Assembly (NCBI GenBank): GCA_020635905.1
Contig: JACJYV010000005.1
Span: 124,001 to 188,000, forward strand
From: Bacteroidia bacterium
Lineage (GTDB): Bacteria > Bacteroidota > Bacteroidia > J057 > JADKCL01
Length of the DNA: 64,000 bases
Direction: 5' to 3'
Part shown: one piece after another, positions 9,921-18,615 of the stretch
How positions within the stretch are numbered: position 1 is the stretch's first letter
Layout of the letters: each line of letters starts with the position of its first letter
Program-made: the position numbers and the translations under genes
Notes under the pieces: model-generated
The model's database searches: none
What the model was told of the DNA's origin: nothing
Seen by the model: the letters and a program-made list of their open reading frames with translations, nothing else

Positions 9921-9952
9921 TTTGCCAGGCATGAAAATTTATGCTAATTTTG
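9921..9952 (+). promoter_or_regulatory. Canonical Bacteroidota promoter (TTTG-N20-TAATTTTG)
   Basis: TTTG at 9921-9924 and TAATTTTG at 9945-9952, separated by 20 nt, match both boxes of the Bacteroidota consensus. It points rightward into the gap between two leftward genes, so it drives no annotated protein. An intrinsic terminator follows about 55-85 bp downstream. Confidence 0.65.
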
Positions 9953-9957
9953 AAACA

Positions 9958-10040
9958 TACAGACCTGATAAAGCCTCTTCCATTGGAACGTAATCAGGTA
10001 GAAGAAAAAGGGGATTCCATGTGAGTCCCCTTTTTATTTC
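9958..10040 (+). ncRNA. Candidate small structured RNA (~80 nt)
   Basis: Inferred transcript between the promoter at 9921-9952 and the terminator at 10005-10035. It contains a 7 bp stem (acctgat 9963-9969 with atcaggt 9993-9999) enclosing a small ttcc/ggaa hairpin (978-981 with 985-988 of this kilobase), followed by the terminator hairpin. There is no plausible ORF. It is transcribed antisense to the flanking genes but lies outside both. No known RNA family is recognised; the fumarase terminator shares the same hairpin. Confidence 0.5.
10005..10035. terminator. Bidirectional intrinsic terminator
   Basis: Perfect 10 bp stem (AAAAAGGGGA 10005-10014 with TCCCCTTTTT 10026-10035) and an 11 nt loop. 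The A-tract on one side and T-tract on the other make it work in both directions. It serves fumC leftward and probably the candidate small RNA rightward. Confidence 0.85.
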
Positions 10041-10088
10041 ATTTAAATTAAGTATTGGAGCATTCTTTTCAAAAAATGCCTCATAAAT

Positions 10089-11480
10089 CTACAGATTCCC
10101 CACCATGTCAGCGGGCACAACGTACTTGTCAAATTCCTCACTGGTCAGCAGATTCAGGCTCATGGCCGCTTCGCGGAGGGTGGTGCCTTCTTTGTGGGCT
10201 TTCTTGGCAATCGCAGCCGCATTATCGTACCCGATGTGGGTATTCAGCGCAGTCACCAGCATGAGAGAATTTTCCAGATTTTCCTTGATACGGGCGTGAT
10301 TAGGCTCGATCCCAACTGCACAATTGTGGTTGAATGAGTCGCAGGCATCACCCAACAGGCGGGCCGACATGATCAGGTTGAATATCATCATGGGTTTGTA
10401 CACGTTCAACTCAAAATGGCCATTGATGCCACCCGTGGTAATGGCCAGGTCGTTGCCGATCACCTGACAGCAGACCATGGTCATGGCCTCCACCTGGGTG
10501 GGATTGACCTTGCCGGGCATGATGGAAGATCCAGGTTCATTTTCGGGAATGAGAATCTCGCCAATGCCGCAACGGGGACCAGAAGCCAGCAACCGTACGT
10601 CGCCTGCGACTTTCATCAGAGCCACCGCGGCGCGTTTGAGCGCACCTGAGGCTTCCACCACCGCATCGTGGGCTGAGGAGGACTCGAATTTATTTTCAGC
10701 CGTCACAAAGGGGTGACCAGAGATTTGGGCAATTTTTTGTGCCACCAGCTCTGCGTAGCCTTCGGGTGCATTGAGCCCCGTGCCAACTGCCGTTCCACCC
10801 AGGGAGAGTTCGGCCAGGTGGGGAAGGCTGTTTTCAATGGCTTCAATACTCTTTTTGAGCTGGGTGGCGTAGCCAGAAAATTCCTGACCCAGGGTCAGGG
10901 GAGTGGCATCCATGAAGTGGGTGCGGCCAATCTTTACGATGGGCATAAATTCGGCCGCCTTGGCGGCCAGGGTTGCCTGCAGTTCCCTCATTTTCACCAG
11001 GGTATGCTCCACAATCAGGGAGTAAGCCGCAATGTGCATGGCCGTGGGGAAGGTATCATTGGAGGACTGGCTCTTGTTGACGTCGTCGTTGGGGTGAATG
11101 GGCGACTTGGAGCCCATCACACCACCCAGAATCTCAATTGCACGGTTGGCAATCACCTCATTGACATTCATGTTGGTCTGGGTACCTGACCCGGTCTGCC
11201 AAACCACCAGCGGGAAATGGTCGTCCAGCTTTCCATCGCGGATTTCACGGCAAACCCTGGCAATCACTTCAGCCTTATCCGCGGCAAAAATCCCCAAATC
11301 CAGGTTGGTAAAGGCGGCTGCTTCCTTAAGGATGGCAAAGGCACGGATCACCTCAATGGGCATGCGGTGCCCGCCAATTTTAAAATTTTCGAGGGAACGC
11401 TGGGTCTGGGCGCCCCAGTAACGGTCTGCAGGCACCTGAAGGGTGCCCATGGTATCTTTTTCTGCACGAAACTGGCTCAT
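10089..11480 (-). CDS. fumC: Class II fumarate hydratase
   Basis: 463 residues, the standard length for the homotetrameric, iron-independent class II enzyme. It catalyses reversible hydration of fumarate to (S)-malate in the TCA cycle, in the cytosol. Family landmarks are clear: SGTQTNMNVNEVIANRA, HPNDDVNKSQSSND (substrate-binding), THFMDATPLTLGQEFSGYA with the catalytic His, and the superfamily signature GSSIMPGKVNPTQ (about residue 320). The start ATG 11480 gives the conserved N-terminus with DTMGTLQVPADRYWGAQTQRS. Monocistronic, ending at the bidirectional terminator. Aconitase, another TCA enzyme, is 18 kb away. Confidence 0.97.
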   Translation of the reverse strand: MSQFRAEKDTMGTLQVPADRYWGAQTQRSLENFKIGGHRMPIEVIRAFAILKEAAAFTNLDLGIFAADKAEVIARVCREIRDGKLDDHFPLVVWQTGSGTQTNMNVNEVIANRAIEILGGVMGSKSPIHPNDDVNKSQSSNDTFPTAMHIAAYSLIVEHTLVKMRELQATLAAKAAEFMPIVKIGRTHFMDATPLTLGQEFSGYATQLKKSIEAIENSLPHLAELSLGGTAVGTGLNAPEGYAELVAQKIAQISGHPFVTAENKFESSSAHDAVVEASGALKRAAVALMKVAGDVRLLASGPRCGIGEILIPENEPGSSIMPGKVNPTQVEAMTMVCCQVIGNDLAITTGGINGHFELNVYKPMMIFNLIMSARLLGDACDSFNHNCAVGIEPNHARIKENLENSLMLVTALNTHIGYDNAAAIAKKAHKEGTTLREAAMSLNLLTSEEFDKYVVPADMVGNL

Positions 11481-11608
11481 AATCCTTGTTTTTTAAATTC
11501 ACCCCGAAATTAGTAATTTTTTCAGTTTGCTTTTAGTTAGTTGAGGGTTGTAAGTTGTAAGTTCACTCTATGACTGAGGCTCTGGCCAAAGGCCCCCCTT
11601 CCTGGAAG

Positions 11609-12049
11609 TTAAAAATTCGCATAATGCAAAATATCGCCCACCTGCTCCTTAAAAGCCAGGCCTGCGGCCTCGGCAATGCGTCCTGAGGCGGGATTTCCCG
11701 CCAAAACTTCTGCCCGAAGGCGGCCGCCCATTTGTTGAGCCAGCGCCTGCACCATGCGCTTACCAATTCCCCGCCCCCGCGCCGCGGGGGCAATGGTCCA
11801 CGACAACTCATACACATCCCCGTGCAGGTCTGCACGGCAGGTTCCTACCGCTTCGTCGCCTTCCAAAGCAATGAAAAGCTTGCGATCGGGATTTTCCAGC
11901 ACAGATTTCAGCCAGTTTCTGTGAACCTCCTCACGGACAGGTTCCACATTATGGGAACTCTGACGCGTGACCGGGTCGTTGCGCCAGGCCAGGAGTTGCT
12001 CCCAGTCGGCAAAGGTGGCGGGACGGAGTACGATTTCAATTGGGTGCAT
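11609..12049 (-). CDS. GNAT-family N-acetyltransferase
   Basis: 146 residues. The fold signature is visible: an N-terminal LRPATFADWEQLLAWRNDP, the beta4-beta5 region (EAVGTCRADLHGDVYELSWTIAPAARG), and the acetyl-CoA pyrophosphate loop RGRGIGKRMVQAL. The C-terminal 'ILHYANF' is short. The enzyme would transfer acetyl from acetyl-CoA to an amine. The WRNDP motif near the N-terminus is often seen in ribosomal-protein (Rim-like) or sugar acetyltransferases, but the substrate is unknown. It is 129 bp downstream of fumC's start on the same strand, probably a separate unit. Confidence 0.85.
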   Translation of the reverse strand: MHPIEIVLRPATFADWEQLLAWRNDPVTRQSSHNVEPVREEVHRNWLKSVLENPDRKLFIALEGDEAVGTCRADLHGDVYELSWTIAPAARGRGIGKRMVQALAQQMGGRLRAEVLAGNPASGRIAEAAGLAFKEQVGDILHYANF

Positions 12050-12445
12050 GGGTTCAAAGATACGAGTGAATTCGTCAAATTCAGGATTTGGAAAGGATTT
12101 CCAGAATGTGGAATCCCGAAATCTGGTAGGCTTTCGTCAACCTAAGAGTTATGGGGTTCGCAATGAGGCCGTTTCCCACCGTTCGCAGGTTGAATGGTGC
12201 AATGAACGCAATGAAAATATGCAAATAAAGCGTCCAGCTTAGCGCCCTTTGCCACCCCAACCAACGAAATGCGGACCAAATAACCTCGGCGATCTTTGCG
12301 ATATCTTCCCATGCATGTTCATTTCCAAATAAATTGCGGGATGCGAAACCTGAAGCGGCAAAATCCTGCTGGTCAGGCAATTTGTCGTCTGGAAATGCAA
12401 AATTGTGCGCTCAATTTCCTAATATTACCGCAAATCAATAATACC
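12050..12445. other. Non-coding gap with interspersed repeat B
   Basis: A 396 bp gap between divergent genes. The longer in-frame extension of the downstream gene (to 12296) is not convincing because it lacks a signal peptide and reads through repeat B sequence. Apart from the repeat at 12179-12305 I see only AT-rich sequence (12400-12445) likely to hold the downstream promoter. Confidence 0.6.
12179..12305 (+). repeat. Interspersed repeat family B, copy 1
   Basis: The core gtccagcttagcgccctttg (from 12232), continuing to ccaaccaacg and then 'cctcggcgatctttgcgat', matches the reverse complement of 22105-22205 with about the same spacing. The two copies are diverged and inverted relative to each other. 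Neither encodes a protein. Confidence 0.7.
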
Positions 12446-15400
12446 ATGGGCAGGTTCAAAAATTCTATTTTAATTTCTTTATCCATTGCTTTGCTGGCTT
12501 TTTTCCCTGGGAAAAAATTGCTGGCGGGTCCGGGCGACACCATTGTGGTTCAGGCATTTACCTTCAATTCCCCTCAGAATGCCTGGTTTGTCTTCCCTCC
12601 CGCCACCAAACGCTATGAGAAAATCATCATGGAATACACGCTGAAATGCGTGCCTGGCAATAATCCTTCCTGCGGGGAATGGGATTACCTTACCTACAAC
12701 TACCTGTATGACCATACAGGAGTTTATGATTCCAACCTCTACTCCCAACCCAGTTTTGTGGTCAACGGAACCAGCCCCGACTCATTTGCCTACCTGACCA
12801 CGCCTTCTTACACCTACTGGCCCCATCTGGAAACCCATCTGGTGATTGACAGTGTGCTTTCCTACGATTCCACTTTTGTGGGTACGGCAAATACAAATTC
12901 CCCTTCGCCTTTCAATACGGCCTACCCTGACGGACGAACCCAATACCTTTGGACTGCGGCCGAACTCAGCAGTGCAGGTCTGACTGCGGGCGATATCAGC
13001 GGCATGCGCTTCAATGTGCTTACCACGGGCGATCCCGTTCACAATCTGACCCTGCGCTTCAAGCACAGCACAGCCACTTCGCTTGGAACCTCCAATTACA
13101 GCCTGACCGGATTTACAGAGGTGTTTTCCCAGAATACAACTTTTACCACAGGCTGGAATGATCTCGTTTTCAATACTCCTTTCGTCTGGAATGGCACAGA
13201 CGGCATCATTGTGGAAATTGCATTTGATAATGCTCTGAATACGCCTGGCGTGGCCCATTTCATATCTTCTGAAACCACGGCCCAACCCATGGGCATAAGC
13301 AGCGCAGGCATGGAAAACTGGCTGGATTGGGAGGGAGCAGATATGGTGAATGTGCCTGCCGCAGCCCTGGCAGGCATCGACAGCGCGGTAACAGTTTCAC
13401 TTTGGATCTATGGTGATCCTGCCGTGCAGCCTCAGGCTGATTATGCCTTTGAAGGGCTGAATGCGGCAGGACAACGGGTGATCAATGTGCACCTGCCCTG
13501 GAGCGACAACAGCGTGTACTGGGATTGTGGTAACGATGGCGGGTCATACGATCGCATCAATAAAGCTGCTACTTTCAATGATTTTGCGGGTAAATGGAAC
13601 CATTGGGCCTTTACCAAAGATGTGTCCACGGGAGTAATGAGAATTTACCTCAACGGTACCCTCTGGCACTCAGGCACAGGCCTGACCCGTGATATGTCGG
13701 GCATCACTCAATTCAGGATTGGGGCCCGCGGAAACGGCACAGGCGCCCAATACGACGGATTTATTGACGATTTCCAGATCTGGAACCGCGCCCTGGATGC
13801 CACCACCATCCAAAACTGGATGTACAAAGATCTGACGCCAAGCCATCCTTATTACAGCGATCTGGCTGTTTCCTACAACTTCAACGAAGGCAGCGGGCCT
13901 ACTACTGCAGATGGCTCTTCCAATGGCTTTGACGGGGGCGTTTTCGGCCCGACCTGGATCAATGCAGACGGACGGGAACTTTTCCGCAATTTTGCTCAGA
14001 CCAGTATTCGTCCTGTGATCGTGCTGGATCAGGGCACCTATGTTTCCCACCTGGAAACGACCGTTTCCACGGATTCAGTGGCCCAGACTCCCATCCCGCT
14101 CGTGATTTACGGAGACAGCGCCCTGGCTCCTATGTCCACGGATACCCTCTGGGTTTGGGAGCCTTATAATGGCGGCTATGTGTATGACACCCTGGGAAAT
14201 CCCGTTTCCTCCACCTTTGTAGGAGCAGATACCACGATTTACAAAGAGGAATGGCCCTATTTTGGTGTACCTTTTGAGGTCGTGGATCGCTATGAAATCG
14301 GGCGTTTTATTACTCCCTACGGGATTGGCCTCGATCTGGGCAGCGGATTTACCTGGAAATATGACGTCACAGATTACCGCCCGCTGCTGAGCGACTCTGT
14401 GCACCTGGCGGCAGGCAACTGGCAGGAATTGCTGGACATGAAATTTCTCCTGATCGAAGGCACGCCTCCACGCGACGCATACAAAGTGGAAAATGTCTGG
14501 GTTGGATCACCCACCTACACCAATACCATCGAAAATTTTCTGAATTCGCGTACCCTGAATGTGGATGCAGACATGGAAATGCTGGACCTGAAATGGAGAC
14601 AGACGGGGCACGGATTTGGAGGAAATGAAAACTGTGCGGAATTCTGCAAAAAGACCCTTTCTCTGGCTATCAACGGATTCACAGGCGTTTACACCAAAGA
14701 TGTCTGGCGCAATACCTGCGGTCTGAATCCCGTGTTTCCCCAGGGTGGAACCTGGATTTACGACCGGGCCAACTGGTGCCCGGGCGCAGAGGTGACCACT
14801 TACGCCTTTGAATTGTCCAATTTTGCTCAGGCAGGCGGCCAGATCACCATTGACCCAAGCATGACTTCGTACACCTACCAGGGTGGAGGCTCCACTCCCC
14901 GCTATGAAATTGAGTCCCAGTTGGTTTCCTATAAAGGGCCCAATTTCAGTCTGGATGCCTGCATCTACGATGTGATTTCTCCTTCAGATCAGGATTTGTA
15001 TGTGAGGAGGAATCCAATTTGCAAAGATCCCGTGATTGTCATTCGCAACGATGGCAGCACCCCTCTGACCAGTCTGGATATTACCTACGGACAGGTGGGT
15101 GGAACCCAGCAAACCTTCCAATGGACGGGAAATCTGGATTTTCTGAAAACGGAAGAGGTAACCCTGACCAATGGAGTGGTGTGGGACGGAAGCACCAATG
15201 CGTTTGAAGTGACAGTTTCCAATCCCAACGGAGGCGCGGATCAATATGCACATAATAATACCTACCGCACGACCTACACCAATCCTCCCACTCAGCCGGG
15301 TGATTTGGTGCTGGTTTTCAAAACCAACAGTGCAGTCAACGAGACCAAATATCGTCTCTACAACAGTGCAGGCACCATTTTGTATCAAAGCAGCCCCTTC

Positions 15401-15889
15401 TGGGCCCCTAATACCATCAATCGCGACACTTTCCACCTTAACGACGACTGCTACCAGTTGTATATCTGGGATACGGGCAAGGACGGACTGGAATTTTTTG
15501 CCAATAACGATGGCACGGGCTATGTGGACCTCTGGCAAGATGGCGGCGGCTTGCTGCATTCATTTGAGGCCAATTTCGGGACGGAACTGGTCTATAATTT
15601 CAAAGTGGGAACGGGAGTTGGCATCAGCGATCCCATCAGTTCGCGTCAGGTGAGGGTTTATCCCAATCCCACCAACAGCCAGCTCAATATTGAGGTGGAA
15701 CTGGATTACCGCCAGTCTCTGGACCTGGAAATCATGTCTATGTTTGGACAGGTGGTTTGCCAAAAAAATCTGGGAGAAGTGAAATTATCCAAAACCACGG
15801 TGGACATGAGCGACCATGCCAAAGGAGTGTATCTGGTGAATCTGCGTACGCCTCGCGGAATTTCCTCTCACAAAGTGGTGGTGGAATAA
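12446..15889 (+). CDS. Secreted PNGase F-like protein with LamG domain and type A type IX sorting signal
   Basis: 1147 residues from ATG 12446 (MGRFKNSILISLSIALLAFF, signal peptide). The N-terminal region (TFTFNSP-like start, FVFPPATKRYEKIIMEYTLKC, PSCGEWDYLTY) is the peptide-N-glycosidase F family beta-sandwich; the second PNGase-like half (WKYDVTDYRPLLSDSVHL..., MKFLLIEGTPPRD) is around residues 640-700. Between them lies a LamG/concanavalin-like domain (VSLWIYGDP...WNHWAFTKDVSTGVMRIYLNG...GFIDDFQIWNRAL). The C-terminus (VRVYPNPTNSQLNIEVEL...GVYLVNLRT) is the type A sorting domain. Family members deglycosylate N-glycans, but I cannot confirm the catalytic Asp/Glu set, so glycan binding without catalysis is possible. 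Confidence 0.85.
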   Translation: MGRFKNSILISLSIALLAFFPGKKLLAGPGDTIVVQAFTFNSPQNAWFVFPPATKRYEKIIMEYTLKCVPGNNPSCGEWDYLTYNYLYDHTGVYDSNLYSQPSFVVNGTSPDSFAYLTTPSYTYWPHLETHLVIDSVLSYDSTFVGTANTNSPSPFNTAYPDGRTQYLWTAAELSSAGLTAGDISGMRFNVLTTGDPVHNLTLRFKHSTATSLGTSNYSLTGFTEVFSQNTTFTTGWNDLVFNTPFVWNGTDGIIVEIAFDNALNTPGVAHFISSETTAQPMGISSAGMENWLDWEGADMVNVPAAALAGIDSAVTVSLWIYGDPAVQPQADYAFEGLNAAGQRVINVHLPWSDNSVYWDCGNDGGSYDRINKAATFNDFAGKWNHWAFTKDVSTGVMRIYLNGTLWHSGTGLTRDMSGITQFRIGARGNGTGAQYDGFIDDFQIWNRALDATTIQNWMYKDLTPSHPYYSDLAVSYNFNEGSGPTTADGSSNGFDGGVFGPTWINADGRELFRNFAQTSIRPVIVLDQGTYVSHLETTVSTDSVAQTPIPLVIYGDSALAPMSTDTLWVWEPYNGGYVYDTLGNPVSSTFVGADTTIYKEEWPYFGVPFEVVDRYEIGRFITPYGIGLDLGSGFTWKYDVTDYRPLLSDSVHLAAGNWQELLDMKFLLIEGTPPRDAYKVENVWVGSPTYTNTIENFLNSRTLNVDADMEMLDLKWRQTGHGFGGNENCAEFCKKTLSLAINGFTGVYTKDVWRNTCGLNPVFPQGGTWIYDRANWCPGAEVTTYAFELSNFAQAGGQITIDPSMTSYTYQGGGSTPRYEIESQLVSYKGPNFSLDACIYDVISPSDQDLYVRRNPICKDPVIVIRNDGSTPLTSLDITYGQVGGTQQTFQWTGNLDFLKTEEVTLTNGVVWDGSTNAFEVTVSNPNGGADQYAHNNTYRTTYTNPPTQPGDLVLVFKTNSAVNETKYRLYNSAGTILYQSSPFWAPNTINRDTFHLNDDCYQLYIWDTGKDGLEFFANNDGTGYVDLWQDGGGLLHSFEANFGTELVYNFKVGTGVGISDPISSRQVRVYPNPTNSQLNIEVELDYRQSLDLEIMSMFGQVVCQKNLGEVKLSKTTVDMSDHAKGVYLVNLRTPRGISSHKVVVE

Positions 15890-15895
15890 GCAATT

Positions 15896-16855
15896 TCAAC
15901 TGATTTGTAACTGCCAGGAGGGATTTTCGTCCAGGGTATAGGTGAAAGCCAGATGGGACACCTCACGGCAATTCCTTTGCAGGTAATGGGGCATGGTCAG
16001 GCCGCTTTCCTTGTGGCCCAGAGCCCAGGTTTTGTAAATATGAATTCGTGTATCCAGGGAAACATCCTGCAGGTCAGTTTCGGGAGGCAAATCAAATTCG
16101 TCCCTGTAAATCAAATGTTCCCCCTGGACAAATTCTCCTGAATGAGCCTCCAATCCTGTGGCAGAAAGGGAAAACAGAGGTCTTTCAAGGGTAGGCTGCG
16201 CTCTTCTTTCAAGCAGGGCAGTGATGGAAATTTCTGCTGGAATAAGCACAGTATCGTCAGGAAACTGCTGCATCAAATGCAAGGAAATACTCACCTGGGG
16301 TTCCTGCCGCAGAGCGGCCTGCATGGTCTCGGTCACCACCACATCATACTTCTGATCTGCGACCCAAAGGCAGGCGTCACAGTTGACGATTTGTGGAAAA
16401 AAGGCCTCTATTTCGATTTCCTGAATGACTTTTTGCAGGATGGAAAGACTTTCTGGATTGATTTCCAGCAAGGTAATCTGCAACTGGTCGGGGGTAAAAA
16501 CCTGAGTCAGAGGCAGAGCCAGGGTGGCAAATGGTCCGCAGCCCGCATAAAGCAGTTTGATGGGCTTTTTCTTTTCAGTCAGTTTGTCCTTTACTGCGGC
16601 AATAATTCCCTGACAAAATTTCCAGGTGCGGCTGTGGTCAACCAGGCAATGACCAGCCCAGTAGGTGCTTAATGCTTTGCCTCTGAGCGTTTTCAAATCC
16701 TGGGTAAAAAGCGGATTATCCGACGAGAGGCCCAAAAATTCGTTCAACTGATGTAAAAAAGTAAGCATGGGATCGCGGTAATCCCCAATGGTAAGATCAG
16801 GATGCTGAAAAAGTCGGGCATATTCAAGGTACCCTGCCTGGAGAGGTGATTTCAT
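15896..16855 (-). CDS. SAM-dependent methyltransferase, PRMT-like
   Basis: 319 residues. The class I Rossmann motif I is clear (IKLLYAGCGPFATLALPL), followed by acidic motif II (ITLLEINPESL), and post-motif residues NCDACLWVADQKYDVVVTETMQAAL with the Glu-rich loop (VTETMQ) reminiscent of the protein arginine methyltransferase 'double-E' region. A helical N-terminal extension of about 100 residues precedes the domain. Substrate is unknown; PRMT resemblance is by motif only. It follows the HTH-KdsC gene on the same strand after 60 bp, so read-through from that operon is possible. Confidence 0.7.
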   Translation of the reverse strand: MKSPLQAGYLEYARLFQHPDLTIGDYRDPMLTFLHQLNEFLGLSSDNPLFTQDLKTLRGKALSTYWAGHCLVDHSRTWKFCQGIIAAVKDKLTEKKKPIKLLYAGCGPFATLALPLTQVFTPDQLQITLLEINPESLSILQKVIQEIEIEAFFPQIVNCDACLWVADQKYDVVVTETMQAALRQEPQVSISLHLMQQFPDDTVLIPAEISITALLERRAQPTLERPLFSLSATGLEAHSGEFVQGEHLIYRDEFDLPPETDLQDVSLDTRIHIYKTWALGHKESGLTMPHYLQRNCREVSHLAFTYTLDENPSWQLQIS

Positions 16856-16915
16856 GTGGGTGATAAAGAATATTGTTTAACCTGAACGGTCCCAAAGGAT
16901 TTTCAGGAGGCAAAT

Positions 16916-17611
16916 TCAGACGATAGGGAGCAGAAAATGTTCCACAAATTCGCGTACCGCGCCGTGGCCGCCAGGATGATTCAGCACCACGTGGACTGCA
17001 TTTTTGATCAGATCCACTGCATCAGACGGGCAGGCTGAAAGCCCAACCCGCGCAATCACCTCCTTGTCGTTCACATCGTCCCCCACAAAAGCGACATTCT
17101 CCCAGGAAATCCCCAAATCATTAATCCAACCCTGCAAAATCTCCTCCTTGGGCTCCGTACCCACATGCACCAGCTTCACTCCCACCCTAAGGGCCCGGTT
17201 TCTGATTGCTCCATCTTTGATGCCTGAGCTCAAAAAAGCCACCTTCACCCCGCTTCTGCCCAGATTGATGATCGCACGCCCATCTTTGGAGTCAAAACGC
17301 TTGAATTCTTCACCAGATTCCCCAAAAAACATTCCCCCGTCGGTCAGCACCCCGTCGATATCGAGCACCAGCAGGCTGATTTTCTGATTGAGATTCAACT
17401 CATATTCGGCCTTCAGGTCACGCCGCAAAAGACGATCCAGCGGCAGATTAAATATCTCTCCCAGGCGAATCAATTCATCCAGAGTCGGCTCCAAATTCTC
17501 TGATTCAATAAACTGGGAATGAAATCCCTGACCCACTTTTTGCTCCAGTTCGGTCCGTGACCAGCCACGCTGTTCTCTCAGAAATGTAAGATTGCCTGCC
17601 AGGTGATTCAT
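16916..17611 (-). CDS. XRE-type HTH fused to KdsC-like HAD phosphatase
   Basis: 231 residues from ATG 17611, 2 bp after the upstream stop; a TTG at 17617 would overlap it. Residues about 5-65 are an XRE-family helix-turn-helix (LREQRGWSRTELEQKVGQ...ESENLEPTLDELIRLGEIF). Residues about 80-231 are a C0-type HAD phosphatase: LDIDGVLTDGG nucleophile motif, FDSKDGRAI, LSSGIK, and FVGDDVND. This is the pattern of KdsC, which dephosphorylates Kdo-8-phosphate in LPS core synthesis. The usual KdsC has no DNA-binding domain. The two functions in one chain could be regulatory or, if the HTH is degenerate, structural. The exact substrate is uncertain given its neighbours. Confidence 0.88.
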   Translation of the reverse strand: MNHLAGNLTFLREQRGWSRTELEQKVGQGFHSQFIESENLEPTLDELIRLGEIFNLPLDRLLRRDLKAEYELNLNQKISLLVLDIDGVLTDGGMFFGESGEEFKRFDSKDGRAIINLGRSGVKVAFLSSGIKDGAIRNRALRVGVKLVHVGTEPKEEILQGWINDLGISWENVAFVGDDVNDKEVIARVGLSACPSDAVDLIKNAVHVVLNHPGGHGAVREFVEHFLLPIV

Positions 17612-17613
17612 AC

Positions 17614-18615
17614 TCAAACGAAATTGCGCCCTACGGCAGTGGCAATGGGTCCCAGGGTGGCATGCAATGCCCTGAGCGCAGGGAAATCCAGTTGCTGGTC
17701 TGCGTCAGATTTGGCTACATTGGGATTGGGATGGGCTTCAATCAGCAATCCGTCCACGCCCATGGCAGTGCAGGCACGGGAAAGATCGGCCACGCCGTAG
17801 CGGTAGCCCATGGCATGGCTGGGATCGAGCACAATGGGCAGATTGGTGTATTCCTTCAAATAAGCCACTCCACACAGATCCAGGGTGAAACGGGTTTTGG
17901 TTTCGAAAGTGCGGATGCCTCTTTCGCAAAGGATCACCTGTTCGTTGCCACCCGAAAGGATAAATTCCGCTGCCTGCACAAACTCCTGAAGGGTGGACCC
18001 AAATCCGCGCTTGAGCAATACGGGCTTGCGGGCTTTGCCGCAGGCCTTGAGGATGCCGTGGTCGTACATGGCTTTGGCCCCAATCTGTATCACATCCACG
18101 TGCTCGATCACTTCGTCCACATGGCTGAAATCGCGCACTTCAGAGATGATTTTCAGGCCATATTTCTCCCGCATTTCCACCAACAGCATCAGCCCCTCCA
18201 GGCCGAGGCCCTGGAATGTGTAGGGAGAGGTACGTGGTTTGTAACACCCGCCACGCAGCACTTTTACCCCCAGACTCACGCACAGTTCGGCAGCCTGAGT
18301 AATCTGTTCCTTCGATTCCACGGAGCAGGGCCCGGTCATGAATACAGTATTGTGGCTGGAACCACCCAGGGTCAGTCCGTCGCCAAGGTGAATGGTTCGG
18401 GTCTCGCCGAGATATTTGCGACTGGCCAGCTGAATATCGCTTTCCATCACGAACGATTCCTGGATATACTGGTCGTAATGTGAGTCAACGGATTTCACTT
18501 TGGCTGAGGTGACCAGCACATGGCCGCCTGGCAGGATGACGTGGGCCGCTTTGAGTTCGGCAGCAATTTCACTGGCGCGGTTGGCATCAACCGAGGCTTT
18601 GAGGTGAAGGATCAT
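17614..18615 (-). CDS. aroF: 3-deoxy-7-phosphoheptulonate (DAHP) synthase, type I-beta with ferredoxin-like N-domain
   Basis: 333 residues. Residues 1-65 are an extra ferredoxin-like regulatory domain; then the (beta/alpha)8 barrel with FMTGPCSVESKEQI, the PEP/phosphate motif RGGCYKPRTSPYTFQGLGLEGL, the KRG loop (LLKRGFGSTLQE), and the metal ligands in LCERGIRTFE and LDPSHAMGYR. 'KPRTSPY' is diagnostic of DAHP rather than Kdo-8-phosphate synthase. It condenses PEP with erythrose-4-phosphate, the first step of the shikimate pathway; the ferredoxin-like domain confers Tyr/Phe feedback in characterised enzymes. ATG 18615 overlaps the upstream stop by 4 nt. Its tight coupling to a KdsC-like phosphatase leaves an alternative 3-deoxy sugar acid role open. 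Confidence 0.92.
   Translation of the reverse strand: MILHLKASVDANRASEIAAELKAAHVILPGGHVLVTSAKVKSVDSHYDQYIQESFVMESDIQLASRKYLGETRTIHLGDGLTLGGSSHNTVFMTGPCSVESKEQITQAAELCVSLGVKVLRGGCYKPRTSPYTFQGLGLEGLMLLVEMREKYGLKIISEVRDFSHVDEVIEHVDVIQIGAKAMYDHGILKACGKARKPVLLKRGFGSTLQEFVQAAEFILSGGNEQVILCERGIRTFETKTRFTLDLCGVAYLKEYTNLPIVLDPSHAMGYRYGVADLSRACTAMGVDGLLIEAHPNPNVAKSDADQQLDFPALRALHATLGPIATAVGRNFV

Noticed and set aside
17614..18615. Calling the PEP aldolase a Kdo-8-phosphate synthase because of the KdsC neighbour
   Set aside because: The KPRTSPY motif and the ferredoxin-like N-domain are those of DAHP synthase type I-beta.
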